Origin: Candidatus Paracaedibacter acanthamoebae
Lineage (GTDB): Bacteria; Pseudomonadota; Alphaproteobacteria; Paracaedibacterales; Paracaedibacteraceae
DNA: 64,000 bases
Assembly (NCBI RefSeq): GCF_000742835.1
Contig: NZ_CP008941.1
Location: 949,001-1,013,000, forward strand
Direction of reading: 5' to 3'
The stretch's first letter is position 1; each line of letters begins with the position of its first letter. Both the position numbers and the translations under genes were made by a program. The notes beneath the pieces are model-generated. The model ran no database searches. It saw only the letters and a program-made list of their open reading frames with translations, and was not told the origin of the DNA. This document shows positions 19,017-26,254 of the stretch, in pieces.

Positions 19017-19040
19017 GAGTATTTTTATAGAGTCTTTTTT

Positions 19041-19110
19041 TGAGGCCGTTCTTATCCCCTTCCTTTCCCGGCCTTGATCCCCAATCAAGTTGAGGACAGG
19101 GCTGGGAGCT
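19041..19110. repeat. Intergenic repeat related to 4803-4890 and 25284-25322
   Basis: The string 'ggccgttcttatcc-ccttc-tttcccgg' is shared with 25284-25322. The tail 'ttgaggacagggctggga' resembles the one near 4480-4500. Confidence 0.55.
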
Positions 19111-19152
19111 CGAGCTTACAAATGAAATTGACACATTTAGACGGGCACGGCA

Positions 19153-19350
19153 TAGTATTGGTATGTTTAGTCTCCCCTTATACTGGGGAAATCAATCGTC
19201 TTCGTAAAAAGATGTTCGATAGGGAACGCGGTGTGAGTCCGCGACTGTCCTCGCAACTGTAAGTGCTGAGCTAATTTCCATTATGTCACTGGAACCTATA
19301 TTCTGGGAAGACGGGAAAAGGCGAAGACGCACAAAGTCAGGAAACCTGCT
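19153..19350 (+). promoter_or_regulatory. Cobalamin (AdoCbl) riboswitch upstream of btuB
   Basis: The conserved core is clear: 'agggaacgcggtgtgagtcc' followed by 'gcgactgtcctcgcaactgt', then 'tcactgg' with 'gggaagac', and the B12 box 'aagtcaggaaacctgc' at the 3' end. The next gene encodes a B12 receptor, which fits. The start codon follows within 40 bases without a T-run, so control is probably at translation. Confidence 0.92.
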
Positions 19351-19386
19351 AAACAATTACCACGTTTTCATGGGCGAGTGCACCTG

Positions 19387-21267
19387 ATGAAGCCAAATCC
19401 GGTTGTGGTGAGGATGATATCACAAACGGAGAATTCCTTGATTTACCGCCCCCTATTTTTTACTTTTCTGATAGCATCCGCGATGGCGACTCCTACAACG
19501 CCAATTGTGGTAACCGCCAAACGTCATGAGTCTTTTCGACTACCTCCCTCAACCAAAACGACAACATTCACCCAAGAAAAAATAAAAAAGAATCAATACA
19601 CGCAAGTGACAGAAGTTATCAACGCCACGCCGGGTTATACGGTTATCCAATCAGGGGGCATCGGTCAACAAAGCTCAATTTTCGTGCGAGGGACCAATTC
19701 AAACCATGTTCAGGTTCGTCTGGATGGAATGCGGATCAATTTGCCGGAAGCATCGAATGGCACGGTTGATGCTGCTTTACTGACAACCCAAAACCTTAAC
19801 ATGATTACATTGCTGCGCGGTGGTCAAAGTAGCCTTTATGGTGCGGATGCCATTGGCGGGGTCATTCTTTTAACAACTCCCAAGGGAACCGGAAACTTTG
19901 AAGAAACCCTCCGGCTTGAAACGGGTAGTCAAAAAACCATCAATGCTTATGGACATTTAGCGGGGGGATTTAAAAATTCTGGCCTTTATTTAGGCGTCTC
20001 GCGATTTGCAACAGGCGGCATTCATCAAACTCCGCCAGAATATCGACAAGCGACGGGGCATTATCCCCGACTGCCTTATCGTCAAGGCAGCTATGCGGCT
20101 CGGTTTGACCATCGGTTTAATGACGCTATTGATGTGAGTTGGATTAGCCGTTTATCATCAGCGAGCTTATCCTATCAGCTAAGAGAAAAAGCCGTCCCTC
20201 AACAGCGTCAGCAAGCTTTGCAACGCCTTCTCTTGACCGTAAAGCCCACCTCATTTTGGCAGCATCAACTCGGGTTTGGTTATTTAACAACCGATCAAAG
20301 TAATGCACGCCATGATCCCGCCTTTACAAAAACCCACGGACAACGCCAGCAGTTTGATTGGGCTCAAACGTTTGAGAATTCTAAAGCAGGCTCAGTATCG
20401 ATTACCGCCGAAACCAGCAAAGATTCAGCCCGCCATCATGATAATCTCCTAACGGCATCCTTTGACCAAGCATCCCATGCTTTGGGCGCTCTGTGGCAAA
20501 AGAAATGGCACTGGATTGGCATTGATATCAGCGCTCGTCATGATAAAATATCACGGTTTCATCACGGTAATACCCATCGCCAAGGAATTATAATTACCCC
20601 CTTTAAGTCCACAAAACTCTTAGCAAGCCATAGCACAAGCTTTAAAACCCCAACCTTATATCAACTTTATGCTAAAACACCTTATTTTGTGGGTAATCCG
20701 AAACTGAAACCTGAAAAAGCCCATCAATGGGAAGCTGGGTTTGAACAACGACTTGGAGGGCAATTCTTATGGGAAGAAACCTATTTTATCAATCACCTAA
20801 AGGGCCTTATTGATGCAACGCCTGATTGGAAATCAATCACGAATATAGGGCGGGCACGCACCAGTGGATTAGAATCAATTTTAACCTGGCTCGGCATAAA
20901 AGGATGGTCTGCAGACATTAACCATACATATACAAAAGCCAAGAATCTTGTAACCAGTCAGCGGTTGTTACGGCGTCCGTTAAGCAAGCTATCGGGACGC
21001 GTTTATTATAGCCACGATAATTGGCTGTGGACGATGGAAGTTTCTCATACAGGTCGACGCCATGATGTTCATCCCCTTACTTATAAACCTATTATGGCAA
21101 AACCCTATACGCTCGTGAATTTTAAGACCCAGAAAAAATTTTCTGATTCATTGACTATTTTTGGTCGCATCGAAAATTTGTTTAACCGTAAGATTCAGGA
21201 ACCAGTCGGTTTTCGTAAGGCAGGGATTAGTATTTTTATTGGACTGGAGAAAACCATTGGCGACTAA
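19387..21267 (+). CDS. btuB: TonB-dependent vitamin B12 receptor BtuB
   Basis: An outer-membrane 22-strand barrel that imports cobalamin using energy from TonB. I chose the ATG at 19387 (MKPNPVVVRM); a GTG three codons earlier and an ATG eight codons later are possible. A hydrophobic signal segment (LIYRPLFFTFLIASAMA) is followed by the TonB box PIVVTAKR. The plug domain has SSIFVRGTNSNHVQVRLDGMRINL and SLYGADAIGGVILLTT, closely matching the E. coli BtuB pattern. The barrel ends in the typical terminal strand with aromatic residues (GISIFIGLEKTIGD). Riboswitch-controlled and co-transcribed with the TonB-like gene. Confidence 0.93.
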   Translation: MKPNPVVVRMISQTENSLIYRPLFFTFLIASAMATPTTPIVVTAKRHESFRLPPSTKTTTFTQEKIKKNQYTQVTEVINATPGYTVIQSGGIGQQSSIFVRGTNSNHVQVRLDGMRINLPEASNGTVDAALLTTQNLNMITLLRGGQSSLYGADAIGGVILLTTPKGTGNFEETLRLETGSQKTINAYGHLAGGFKNSGLYLGVSRFATGGIHQTPPEYRQATGHYPRLPYRQGSYAARFDHRFNDAIDVSWISRLSSASLSYQLREKAVPQQRQQALQRLLLTVKPTSFWQHQLGFGYLTTDQSNARHDPAFTKTHGQRQQFDWAQTFENSKAGSVSITAETSKDSARHHDNLLTASFDQASHALGALWQKKWHWIGIDISARHDKISRFHHGNTHRQGIIITPFKSTKLLASHSTSFKTPTLYQLYAKTPYFVGNPKLKPEKAHQWEAGFEQRLGGQFLWEETYFINHLKGLIDATPDWKSITNIGRARTSGLESILTWLGIKGWSADINHTYTKAKNLVTSQRLLRRPLSKLSGRVYYSHDNWLWTMEVSHTGRRHDVHPLTYKPIMAKPYTLVNFKTQKKFSDSLTIFGRIENLFNRKIQEPVGFRKAGISIFIGLEKTIGD

Positions 21268-21820
21268 CCGTTTCATCGGAGGATATACAAGCTCTATTTT
21301 AATATCCGGGATCGTCCATGCTATCCCTTTTACCCTCATGACGATCAGTGATGATCACCCTTCCTCAATATCCGCAACACCCCTCACCATCGAGGTTGAC
21401 TGGCAACAGTCCTCTGCCCTCCAATTACCACTTCAGCCCCCAAAAAGGTCTGCCGTGGCTAACTCAAAAGAATCTGAGAGTCCTCCTTCTAACAATCCCC
21501 CTAAAAGACAAACGGATATCCAGCTGTCATCCTCCTCCTCAACACCTTTTACTCCTGTAGAAAAAGGGGAGAATTTAACCTTTACTAACCATAAGCCACT
21601 CTATCCAGAGGAAGCGCGCCTCTTGGGAATAGAGGGAACTGTTATGCTTAAGTTCACCCTTTGTCCTGATGGAAAAATCCAAGATGTTCAAGCCTTAGAC
21701 CCTAGGGCTCATCCTATTTTAGAACAGGCCGCCCTTGAGCAAGTCAAAGGCTGGAGATTCCATGCTTCACCTTCAAACCACTCTATAACAGTACCGATTA
21801 AGTTCGAACTCGAAGAATAA
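21257..21820 (+). CDS. TonB-like energy transducer
   Basis: TonB links the inner-membrane proton gradient to receptors such as BtuB. A TTG at 21257, preceded by GGAG, gives a 187-aa protein starting (M)ATNRFIGGYTSS. It has one N-terminal membrane anchor (SSILISGIVHAIPFTLM), a Pro/Ser-rich periplasmic spacer (residues about 50-95), and a complete TonB C-terminal domain: LYPEEARLLGIEGTVMLKF, then DGKIQDVQALDP, then LEQAALEQVKGWRF. The start overlaps the btuB end by 11 bases. ATG-started longer versions would sit inside btuB and are not needed. No exbB/exbD in view. It is probably dedicated to BtuB. Confidence 0.85.
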   Translation: MATNRFIGGYTSSILISGIVHAIPFTLMTISDDHPSSISATPLTIEVDWQQSSALQLPLQPPKRSAVANSKESESPPSNNPPKRQTDIQLSSSSSTPFTPVEKGENLTFTNHKPLYPEEARLLGIEGTVMLKFTLCPDGKIQDVQALDPRAHPILEQAALEQVKGWRFHASPSNHSITVPIKFELEE

Positions 21821-21923
21821 AGAGGAAATACTTTGTAGACGCCCCGACAGTAAAACATCCAGATAAAAAATATCTATTTTTTAATTTGATTAAAAAATTT
21901 TCACCCCCTAAACTGATAAATGA

Positions 21924-22090
21924 ATCGATGGTGCGTTGCTAACTCAACGCTTAAAATAGGAATCCGGTCCCAAGCCGGAGCTGCCCCCGCAACTGTAGGT
22001 GGTAAGTCATAGGATCAGCGCGTCACTGGTTAAAACCGGGAAGACGATCTTAATGATGATGACCCACAAGCCAGGAGACTTGCCGTCGGG
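21924..22090 (+). promoter_or_regulatory. Cobalamin (AdoCbl) riboswitch upstream of nrdA
   Basis: All core blocks are present: 'aataggaatccggtc' with 'aagccgga', 'gctgcccccgcaactgta', 'gtcactggttaaaaccggga' and 'agac', and the B12 box 'aagccaggagacttgcc'. It is a closer consensus match than the first copy. The downstream genes encode a B12-independent ribonucleotide reductase. Confidence 0.93.
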
Positions 22091-22128
22091 ATTCAACACA
22101 TATCTCTGTCGAAAGAGATATAGTGAAT
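22091..22128 (+). promoter_or_regulatory. Hairpin just after the nrdA riboswitch aptamer
   Basis: ATATCTCT and AGAGATAT form a perfect 8-bp stem around a 6-base loop. The stem extends by CAC/GTG and ATT/AAT past single-base bulges. It begins right after the B12 box, so it may be part of the expression platform. About 100 further leader bases separate it from the nrdA start. Confidence 0.45.
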
Positions 22129-22227
22129 GCTAAACATCGGGCGGGGTGCACCGGTTGAAAGCCAGAGGCTGTACCATCATTTCCTCTACTTTCCCCTATA
22201 CCTAGCCCTTATGAATATGAGGGTATT

Positions 22228-24159
22228 ATGCAAGCAAAACCACAAACGCTATCTTATGACTTTGATCAATTTGGACATTTAGTCCCTTTTATACCAAATC
22301 CCACCACCATCCCTTTCCCGCAAACTTTCGAAGAAAGGGAACTGTATCGTAAAAAAGCCAGCCCCTCTCAAGCACAGAAAATAAAAATCTCTGTGCTTAC
22401 GCTTGATCCATCTCGCGACACCCTGCTCACGGATTTTGGTAAAGCTACGCTCGACGACCGCTATCTTCTCGAAGGCGAGACCTATCAACAACTGTTTGCC
22501 CGTGTTGCCTGTGCGTATGCCGATGACCGCCATCATGCTCAACGGCTGTACAATTATGTTTCGCGGCTCTGGTTTATGCCAGCAACGCCCATCCTGTCTA
22601 ATGGTGGCGCCAATCGGGGATTGCCCATCTCTTGCTTTTTGAACGCCATTCAAGACGACCTTCCCGCCATTGTGGACAAATGGGTGGAAAATGTATTTCT
22701 AGCCTCCAATGGCGGCGGTGTTGGCACTTATTGGGGTGGCATTCGGGGGTTAGGAGAACCAGTGGGCCGCGCCGGGAAATCATCCGGGATTATTCCTTTC
22801 ATTCGGGTGATGGACTCGTTAACCCTCGCCATTAGTCAAGGATCCTTACGCCGCGGATCCGCCGCCGTTTACCTGGATATCCATCATCCGGAGATAGAAG
22901 AATTCTTAGAAATCCGCAAACCATCGGGTGATTTCAATCGTAAAAGCCTCAATTTGCATCACGGCATTAATATCACGGACGCGTTTATGCACGCTGTCAT
23001 CAATGATAGTGACTTTGATCTTTTAAGCCCTAAGACCAAAAAACCAATCAAAATGGTGAATGCACGTCTCTTATTCCAAAAGATATTGGAGACACGGCTG
23101 CAAACTGGCGAGCCTTACATTATTTTTACGGATACGGCCAATAAATTCCTGGCAAAACACCTCAAAAAACTTGGTCTGTCCGTCAGAATGTCAAATTTAT
23201 GTAGTGAGATCCTCTTACCAACGGGCATCGATCACTTGGGCAACGACCGAACAGCGGTATGCTGCTTATCATCTTTAAACGCAGAAAAATGGGATGAATG
23301 GCATGACCACCCTCTGATTATCGAAGACATTTTAAGATTCTTGGATAATGTCCTGCAGAACTTTATTGAAACAGCGCCTGACTCCATGCAGTCAGCTAAA
23401 TATTCAGCCATGCGGGAACGCTCAGTCGGATTGGGCTTAATGGGTTTTCATTCTTTACTACAAGCCAAAGGAATTCCGTTTGAAAGTGCGATTGCCAAAT
23501 CCTGGAATAGGCGCCTCTTTAAGCATATCAAGAAAGCAGCCGATGCAGCGTCGGTCAAGCTAGCTGAAGAACGGGGCGCTTGTCCAGATGCCGCCGAGTG
23601 TGGCTTTAAAACCCGCTTCAGCCATAAGATTGCCATTGCCCCAACAGCCTCTATCAGCATCATTTGTGGCGGTACCAGCGCCTGTATCGAGCCGATCCCC
23701 GCTAACATTTACAATCACAAAACCCTGTCGGGTAATTTTGTAGTCAGGAATAAATATCTAGAAGACTTGTTGAAAGCTAAGAATCTTAATACAGAGGCCG
23801 TTTGGCAATCCATTATTGAAAAAGAAGGATCGGTACAGCATCTGGAGAGATTGACGCCCGATGAAAAAAGTATCTTTAAAACAGCCTTTGAAATTGACCA
23901 ACGCTGGATTATTGAATTCGCTGGCGACAGATCTCCTTATATCTGCCAAGGCCAATCCTTAAATCTATTTTTGAAATCTGACATCGACAAGTGGGATCTT
24001 TTAATGCTGCATTGGACCGCCTGGGAAAAAGGTGTTAAAAGCCTTTATTATTGCCGCTCAAAATCTCTACAACGCGCAGAATTTGCTGGATCACAACAAA
24101 AAACCATCCATCAGCAAAGCCAAACGACAGATTACGAAGAATGCCTTGCTTGCCAATAG
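22228..24159 (+). CDS. nrdA: Ribonucleoside-diphosphate reductase, alpha subunit (class I)
   Basis: It reduces ribonucleotides to deoxyribonucleotides with a radical supplied by NrdB. The ATG follows GAGGG. The 643-aa protein has MPATPILSNGG, Cys136 in LPISCFLN, the radical-site triad NLCSEI (Asn323, Cys325, Glu327), the second redox Cys in AVCCLSSLN (345/346), and a C-terminal CLAC pair (639/642) for reactivation by thioredoxin or glutaredoxin. It lacks the ~90-residue N-terminal ATP-cone of E. coli NrdA, so dATP shut-off through that domain is not expected. The cobalamin riboswitch in the leader indicates repression when B12 is available. nrdB follows 11 bases later. Confidence 0.93.
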   Translation: MQAKPQTLSYDFDQFGHLVPFIPNPTTIPFPQTFEERELYRKKASPSQAQKIKISVLTLDPSRDTLLTDFGKATLDDRYLLEGETYQQLFARVACAYADDRHHAQRLYNYVSRLWFMPATPILSNGGANRGLPISCFLNAIQDDLPAIVDKWVENVFLASNGGGVGTYWGGIRGLGEPVGRAGKSSGIIPFIRVMDSLTLAISQGSLRRGSAAVYLDIHHPEIEEFLEIRKPSGDFNRKSLNLHHGINITDAFMHAVINDSDFDLLSPKTKKPIKMVNARLLFQKILETRLQTGEPYIIFTDTANKFLAKHLKKLGLSVRMSNLCSEILLPTGIDHLGNDRTAVCCLSSLNAEKWDEWHDHPLIIEDILRFLDNVLQNFIETAPDSMQSAKYSAMRERSVGLGLMGFHSLLQAKGIPFESAIAKSWNRRLFKHIKKAADAASVKLAEERGACPDAAECGFKTRFSHKIAIAPTASISIICGGTSACIEPIPANIYNHKTLSGNFVVRNKYLEDLLKAKNLNTEAVWQSIIEKEGSVQHLERLTPDEKSIFKTAFEIDQRWIIEFAGDRSPYICQGQSLNLFLKSDIDKWDLLMLHWTAWEKGVKSLYYCRSKSLQRAEFAGSQQKTIHQQSQTTDYEECLACQ

Positions 24160-24170
24160 GAATACCCCTT

Positions 24171-25259
24171 ATGAAAAAAGATTTTAGCCATATTGACCCC
24201 CGAGCTTTGATTAACGCAGGAAAAATAGGACTTCTCGATAGCACCGGAACCTATGACATTAACCGATATTCTTGGGCCTATCAAGCCTGGAAAAAGCAAC
24301 AACAAATCCATTGGTTGGGAGAAGAAATTCCCCTCAGCGAAGATTTAAAAGACTGGACTTCAGACCGTCTAACGCCGGAAGAGCGGAACTTGTTGACCCA
24401 AATTTTTCGCTTCTTTACGCAGTCCGATATTGAAGTGAGCGACAACTACTTCAAGCGTTACATACCTATTTTCCAACCCTTGGAAATTCAGATGATGATG
24501 GCGGCGTTCACCAATATGGAAACCGTTCACATTGATGCCTATGCGTTGTTGTTGAAAACCTTAGGTATGCCGCAAACAGAGTTTTCTGCTTTCCGAGACT
24601 ATACAGCCATGACAGCTAAGGCTGACTATATGCAAAGCTTTGGTACTAAAACGTGTGCAGATGTCGCCCGCACGCTAGCGATGTTTGGTGCCTTCACCGA
24701 AGGGTTATCCCTTTTTGCCAGTTTTGCCATGTTAATGAATTTTCCGCGATTCAATAAAATGAAGGGAATGGGCCAGGTAGTTTCATGGTCTGTGCGGGAT
24801 GAAAGCTTGCACTGCGAAAGCATGATCAAGCTGTATCATGAATGGGCCAAGGAAACAGGCTCAGTCACTCAATCGGTCAAAGATGATATTACGGATGTGG
24901 CCCAAACCATTATTCAGCTCGAGGATAAATTCATTGAGCTTGCATTTTCTTTGGGAGATGTGGACGGCATGGCTATGACGGATATGAAAAACTATATTCG
25001 GTATATATGCGACTGGCGGTTGGTACAGCTACAACTCCCCCCTCTGTTTGGCTATTTCGAGCACGCAGGAACAGGACACAAGCAACTCAAGGGCCACCCC
25101 CTCCCCTGGCTACCATTGGTGCTTAATGGCGTAGAACATGCCAACTTTTTTGAAAACCGAGCCACAGAATATTCTAAAGCGGCAACCCAAGGAGAATGGC
25201 ATGGCGATGGGGGAAGCTGGGCTCGGTTTGAGAAATATAAGGGACGGTCGATGGAGTAG
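24171..25259 (+). CDS. nrdB: Ribonucleoside-diphosphate reductase, beta subunit
   Basis: The ferritin-like radical-generating partner of NrdA. The start MKKDFSHIDPRALINAGK at 24171 lies just after the nrdA stop; the longer frame upstream overlaps nrdA and is not family-like. In the 362-aa product the metal ligands and radical Tyr are all present by motif: Asp86 (QSDIEVSDNY), Glu117 and His120 with Tyr124 (METVHIDAY), Glu177 (AFTEGLS), and Glu211/His214 (RDESLHCE). An active class Ia-type di-iron/tyrosyl radical subunit is therefore expected, requiring oxygen. It shares the riboswitch-controlled transcript. Confidence 0.93.
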   Translation: MKKDFSHIDPRALINAGKIGLLDSTGTYDINRYSWAYQAWKKQQQIHWLGEEIPLSEDLKDWTSDRLTPEERNLLTQIFRFFTQSDIEVSDNYFKRYIPIFQPLEIQMMMAAFTNMETVHIDAYALLLKTLGMPQTEFSAFRDYTAMTAKADYMQSFGTKTCADVARTLAMFGAFTEGLSLFASFAMLMNFPRFNKMKGMGQVVSWSVRDESLHCESMIKLYHEWAKETGSVTQSVKDDITDVAQTIIQLEDKFIELAFSLGDVDGMAMTDMKNYIRYICDWRLVQLQLPPLFGYFEHAGTGHKQLKGHPLPWLPLVLNGVEHANFFENRATEYSKAATQGEWHGDGGSWARFEKYKGRSME

Positions 25260-25283
25260 ACTTTGAGCGGCGGAAATCTCTTT

Positions 25284-25322
25284 CCCGGCCGTTCTTATCC
25301 TCCTTCTTTTCCCGGTCGAAGA
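25284..25322. repeat. Intergenic repeat, TTTCCCGGCC family
   Basis: Contains 'cccggccgttcttatcc' then 'ttcttttcccggtcgaaga', matching 19041-19074 and partly 4799-4815. Confidence 0.55.
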
Positions 25323-25332
25323 ACCAGGAAGA

Positions 25333-25800
25333 TCAATCTCTTTCTTATTCGTCGAGATGGTGGTGCAAGGCCGAGCGACTTGGTATGTGTGCTTGCTTTC
25401 TAAGCGGCGGGCTTTAGCAAAGCCACTCAGTTTATTAAACCGTCGTTTCTTCTTAATTTCTTGGCGTTGGTACCAATCATAGACAGGTTCCTGCGCATAG
25501 CTACCACTCGCGCCTAAGAAGATTTTGTCCGTGCCGGTCGTGAGCATGCCGATATCTAAGGCGACGCCTTCGGAATAGACAGAAATCTCACCGTCTTGGA
25601 TTGAGGGGGCTTGGACTGTCGCGAGGAAGTCATTGTACTTATCGCCCGTCAGTAACAGGTTATAGTGGTTGAGACCCCCGCGCTGTTCGGCGTTAAGACC
25701 GACCCCACCCTGCTCACCATACACCGTATGCAAGAGGGTGAGCGGTTCGCAATGGGCATATTTTACTTTTAAATGAGGAAAGGTATTGCGGGCAGTCTAG
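25333..25800 (-). pseudogene. Fragment of the polymorphic-toxin gene (OTU-like domain end and following region)
   Basis: The first 340 bases are about as similar as a recent copy to 35155-35497 of the main toxin gene, encoding the same order LNHYNLLL, SIQDGEISVYSEG, LGASGSYAQEPVYDWYQ and TYQVARPCTTISTNKK. The rest diverges but still follows the main gene for about 100 bases. Both ends are missing and the open frame runs by chance into nrdB antisense. It marks the far end of the toxin array, probably a donor or leftover of recombination. Confidence 0.85.
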
Positions 25801-25827
25801 GGCCCTGCCCCGATAAAGATGGGATCT

Positions 25828-26253
25828 TTAGTCCTCTTCTTTTTCCCATGTTATGGGGTTAAAACCAAACATAGAAGCCCCTATTTCTCTAGCCATTTCT
25901 AAAGATTTTGAACCTAAATATTTTTCTATATCTCTTGTTGGCTTTAGTTTTGCCAATAAAGGCTCAATAAAACTGACATCTACTACACAACGGGTCTCAA
26001 TATCTTCATGATTTGCCAATTCCTCTATAAGCTCAAAGGCTTTCTTTATTTCAGCTTTATTCTTCAGAGAATCTTCAGAAATTAAGCTAAAAACGTAATC
26101 AAAAAAGACGTCTTCATATATTGTATGTGCCGTTAATTCTGGATCTCCCAGAGTTTCATGAATGATTTTTTTGTACCTATCATCCTTAAACAGTTTAGGA
26201 AAAGTAGCAAAAAGCTTATCATTGCAATACTTAGAAAAATCAAACCTACTCAA
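25828..26253 (-). CDS. Putative immunity protein for the adjacent toxin module, 141 aa
   Basis: A small acidic cytosolic protein directly behind the toxin-tip gene that ends at 26255. The TTG start is preceded by GGAGGA within the toxin's last codons, so translation is coupled. The sequence (LIEELANHEDIETRCVVDVSFIEPLLAKL) is helical, and the style resembles DUF7674-type proteins annotated near polymorphic toxins. That family name is a tentative recollection. Position and size are the main evidence for an immunity role. Confidence 0.6.
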   Translation of the reverse strand: MSRFDFSKYCNDKLFATFPKLFKDDRYKKIIHETLGDPELTAHTIYEDVFFDYVFSLISEDSLKNKAEIKKAFELIEELANHEDIETRCVVDVSFIEPLLAKLKPTRDIEKYLGSKSLEMAREIGASMFGFNPITWEKEED

Positions 26254-26254
26254 T

